Shown here: in pieces, positions 63,050-64,000 of the stretch
How the letters are laid out: each line of letters starts with the position of its first letter
Position numbering within the stretch: the first letter of the stretch is position 1
Source of the DNA: Mycetocola manganoxydans
GTDB lineage: Bacteria > Actinomycetota > Actinomycetes > Actinomycetales > Microbacteriaceae
Direction: 5' to 3'
NCBI RefSeq assembly: GCF_003667545.1
Contig: NZ_RCUV01000007.1
Coordinates: 62,001-126,000 of the forward strand
Length of the DNA stretch: 64,000 nt
Notes under the pieces: model-generated
The model's input: the letters and a program-made list of their open reading frames with translations, nothing else
The model's database searches: none
Told to the model about the DNA's origin: nothing
Made by a program: the position numbers and the translations under genes

Positions 63050-64000
63050 CCCCGCTGCCCGACGAGCAACCGCTCTCTCGTCGCCAGCTGCGTGAGCAGC
63101 AGCGAACGACCGAGTCCAGTGATTCCATCCCGACGCCTCCACGCCGGGTCTCGACGACGTCCCCGGTTCCCGGGGGAGACGTTCCCGAGGTCGAAGCAGC
63201 ACCCGAACCACCCGCACTGTCGACCGATCAGGTCGCCGTGCTCGAAGAAGCACAGGCGCAGGGCCGCCCACTCACCCGTCGGCAGGCACGTGACCTGGAA
63301 CGGGTGCGGACGTCGTCGATGTCCACCATCCCCGCCACGGATTCACAGCCACAAAAATGGAAGACGGATGCCGCTCCCCGGGCGGACGCGACAGCATTCG
63401 TTGACGAGACACCGACGGTAACGCCGGAAACGTCCAGCGCTGACGAGGAAGCGCCGCTCACCACCAAGCAGTCGAAGGCCGAGAAGAAAAACGCCAAACG
63501 GAACGTTGCACAGGCCAATCGGGCTCCGTCGTTCGTGCCTTCAGCCGCGGTCGTCGCTCCCGAAGCGGACGTTGTCGACGCCGAGATCGTGCCCGCAGCA
63601 ACCGACGATGAGCCGTCTCCGGCGGTCGACCTCGGGGACAACCTCCCCGAGCCGCCGGTGGAATCCGCGTTCGGACCTGCGGCAACCGCGCAGATGACGG
63701 ATGAGGACCTGGAGACCGAGCCGAAGCTGTCCAGCAGCTTCGGGGCATCCGTTCTCTCTGACGACGACTCGACCGCGGCGGCGCTCGCTCAGCCGTTCGA
63801 CCAGATCATCGCGCGCGGGCTGGAAGAAGCGGGCAACGGTGTGAGCACGAGCTCGATCGTCCTGCCGTCGATGCCCAACGGTCAGCCGCTCACCGGCCCC
63901 CTATCAGCCAATGGGAATGTCGTGATCACCGGGTCTATCGACCTTCCCGCCGGAATCGGCTCGTCCGGCGGAAATTCCGACCACTTCGACAAGTCAGACA
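63046..64000 (+). CDS. Unknown Pro/Ala/Glu-rich protein (partial)
   Basis: The frame is open for 318 residues to the window edge, with no stop. The sequence is low in hydrophobics and looks disordered, rich in Pro, Ala, Glu and Ser. A motif of the form Pro-Leu-(Ser/Thr)-x-x-Gln followed by Arg/Lys and Glu recurs three times (near residues 10, 77 and 143). After about residue 240 it becomes more structured ([25 protein letters not shown]). No membrane segment has appeared by the edge. It overlaps nadD by 4 bp. Confidence 0.7.
   Translation, partial: MTPLPDEQPLSRRQLREQQRTTESSDSIPTPPRRVSTTSPVPGGDVPEVEAAPEPPALSTDQVAVLEEAQAQGRPLTRRQARDLERVRTSSMSTIPATDSQPQKWKTDAAPRADATAFVDETPTVTPETSSADEEAPLTTKQSKAEKKNAKRNVAQANRAPSFVPSAAVVAPEADVVDAEIVPAATDDEPSPAVDLGDNLPEPPVESAFGPAATAQMTDEDLETEPKLSSSFGASVLSDDDSTAAALAQPFDQIIARGLEEAGNGVSTSSIVLPSMPNGQPLTGPLSANGNVVITGSIDLPAGIGSSGGNSDHFDKSD

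Overview
The window is an ordinary-looking chromosomal segment of a high-G+C actinobacterium, most probably a member of the Microbacteriaceae (Leifsonia, Salinibacterium or Cryobacterium-like). The grounds are the paired clpP genes next to clpX, an ileS T-box that acts on translation, the order pepN / DsbA-like / rpiB / nei as in Mycobacterium, an archaeal-looking ValS, many leaderless genes with a TANNNT box 6 nt before the ATG, and the very frequent word CGGATGCC/GGCATCCG. I see no prophage, insertion sequence, CRISPR array or rRNA operon.

Layout. 1-6.7 kb: the 5' end of an exported protein, a small HExxH protein, tRNA-His with two tandem tRNA-derived partial copies, oligoribonuclease, tRNA-Arg, small unknown genes, nadE, an aldo/keto reductase and an SSB paralogue. 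6.7-14.5 kb: a lipoprotein, the ABC-F factor EttA, two acyl-CoA thioesterases, an FAD dehydrogenase, a truncated haemoglobin and an MscS channel. 14.5-21.5 kb: aminopeptidase N, a one-cysteine DsbA-like protein, RpiB, a Nei-type glycosylase, an amidohydrolase and Dps. 21.6-27 kb: one 1486-residue polytopic membrane protein with a zinc ribbon, a gamma-carbonic-anhydrase-like protein, and tRNA-Gly and tRNA-Pro. 27.3-33.9 kb: protein quality control (trigger factor, ClpP1, ClpP2, ClpX, M3 oligopeptidase). 33.9-39.8 kb: a methyltransferase, a 14-TM-type MFS exporter, and a GNAT protein downstream of valS. 39.9-46.5 kb: an oligopeptide-type ABC importer with a fused double ATPase, and a divergent TetR gene with a clear operator between them. 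46.5-53.7 kb: a GntR/DUF1648 pair, then T-box-ileS-folC-DUF4233-ndk. 53.8-64 kb: a VKOR homologue, RNase E/G with a long leader, rplU-rpmA-obgE-proB, proA, a small membrane protein, nadD and the start of an unknown protein.

How genes fit together. Tig, ClpP1P2 and ClpX form a folding/degradation block, with the M3 peptidase able to finish peptide breakdown. NadE and NadD, far apart, both serve NAD synthesis. ileS is set to be translated when uncharged tRNA-Ile accumulates, and folC, DUF4233 and ndk follow it closely. The ABC importer genes overlap and should be one transcript, probably repressed by the divergent TetR protein.

The best material for a second look is non-coding: the tRNA-His-derived tandem repeats, related palindromes behind several genes, a degenerate tandem array behind clpX, a perfect 23-bp dyad upstream of ssb, the T-box switch, and the widespread leaderless architecture. 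I did not find a convincing new multi-gene system. All product names come from reading the translations; no database search was run.
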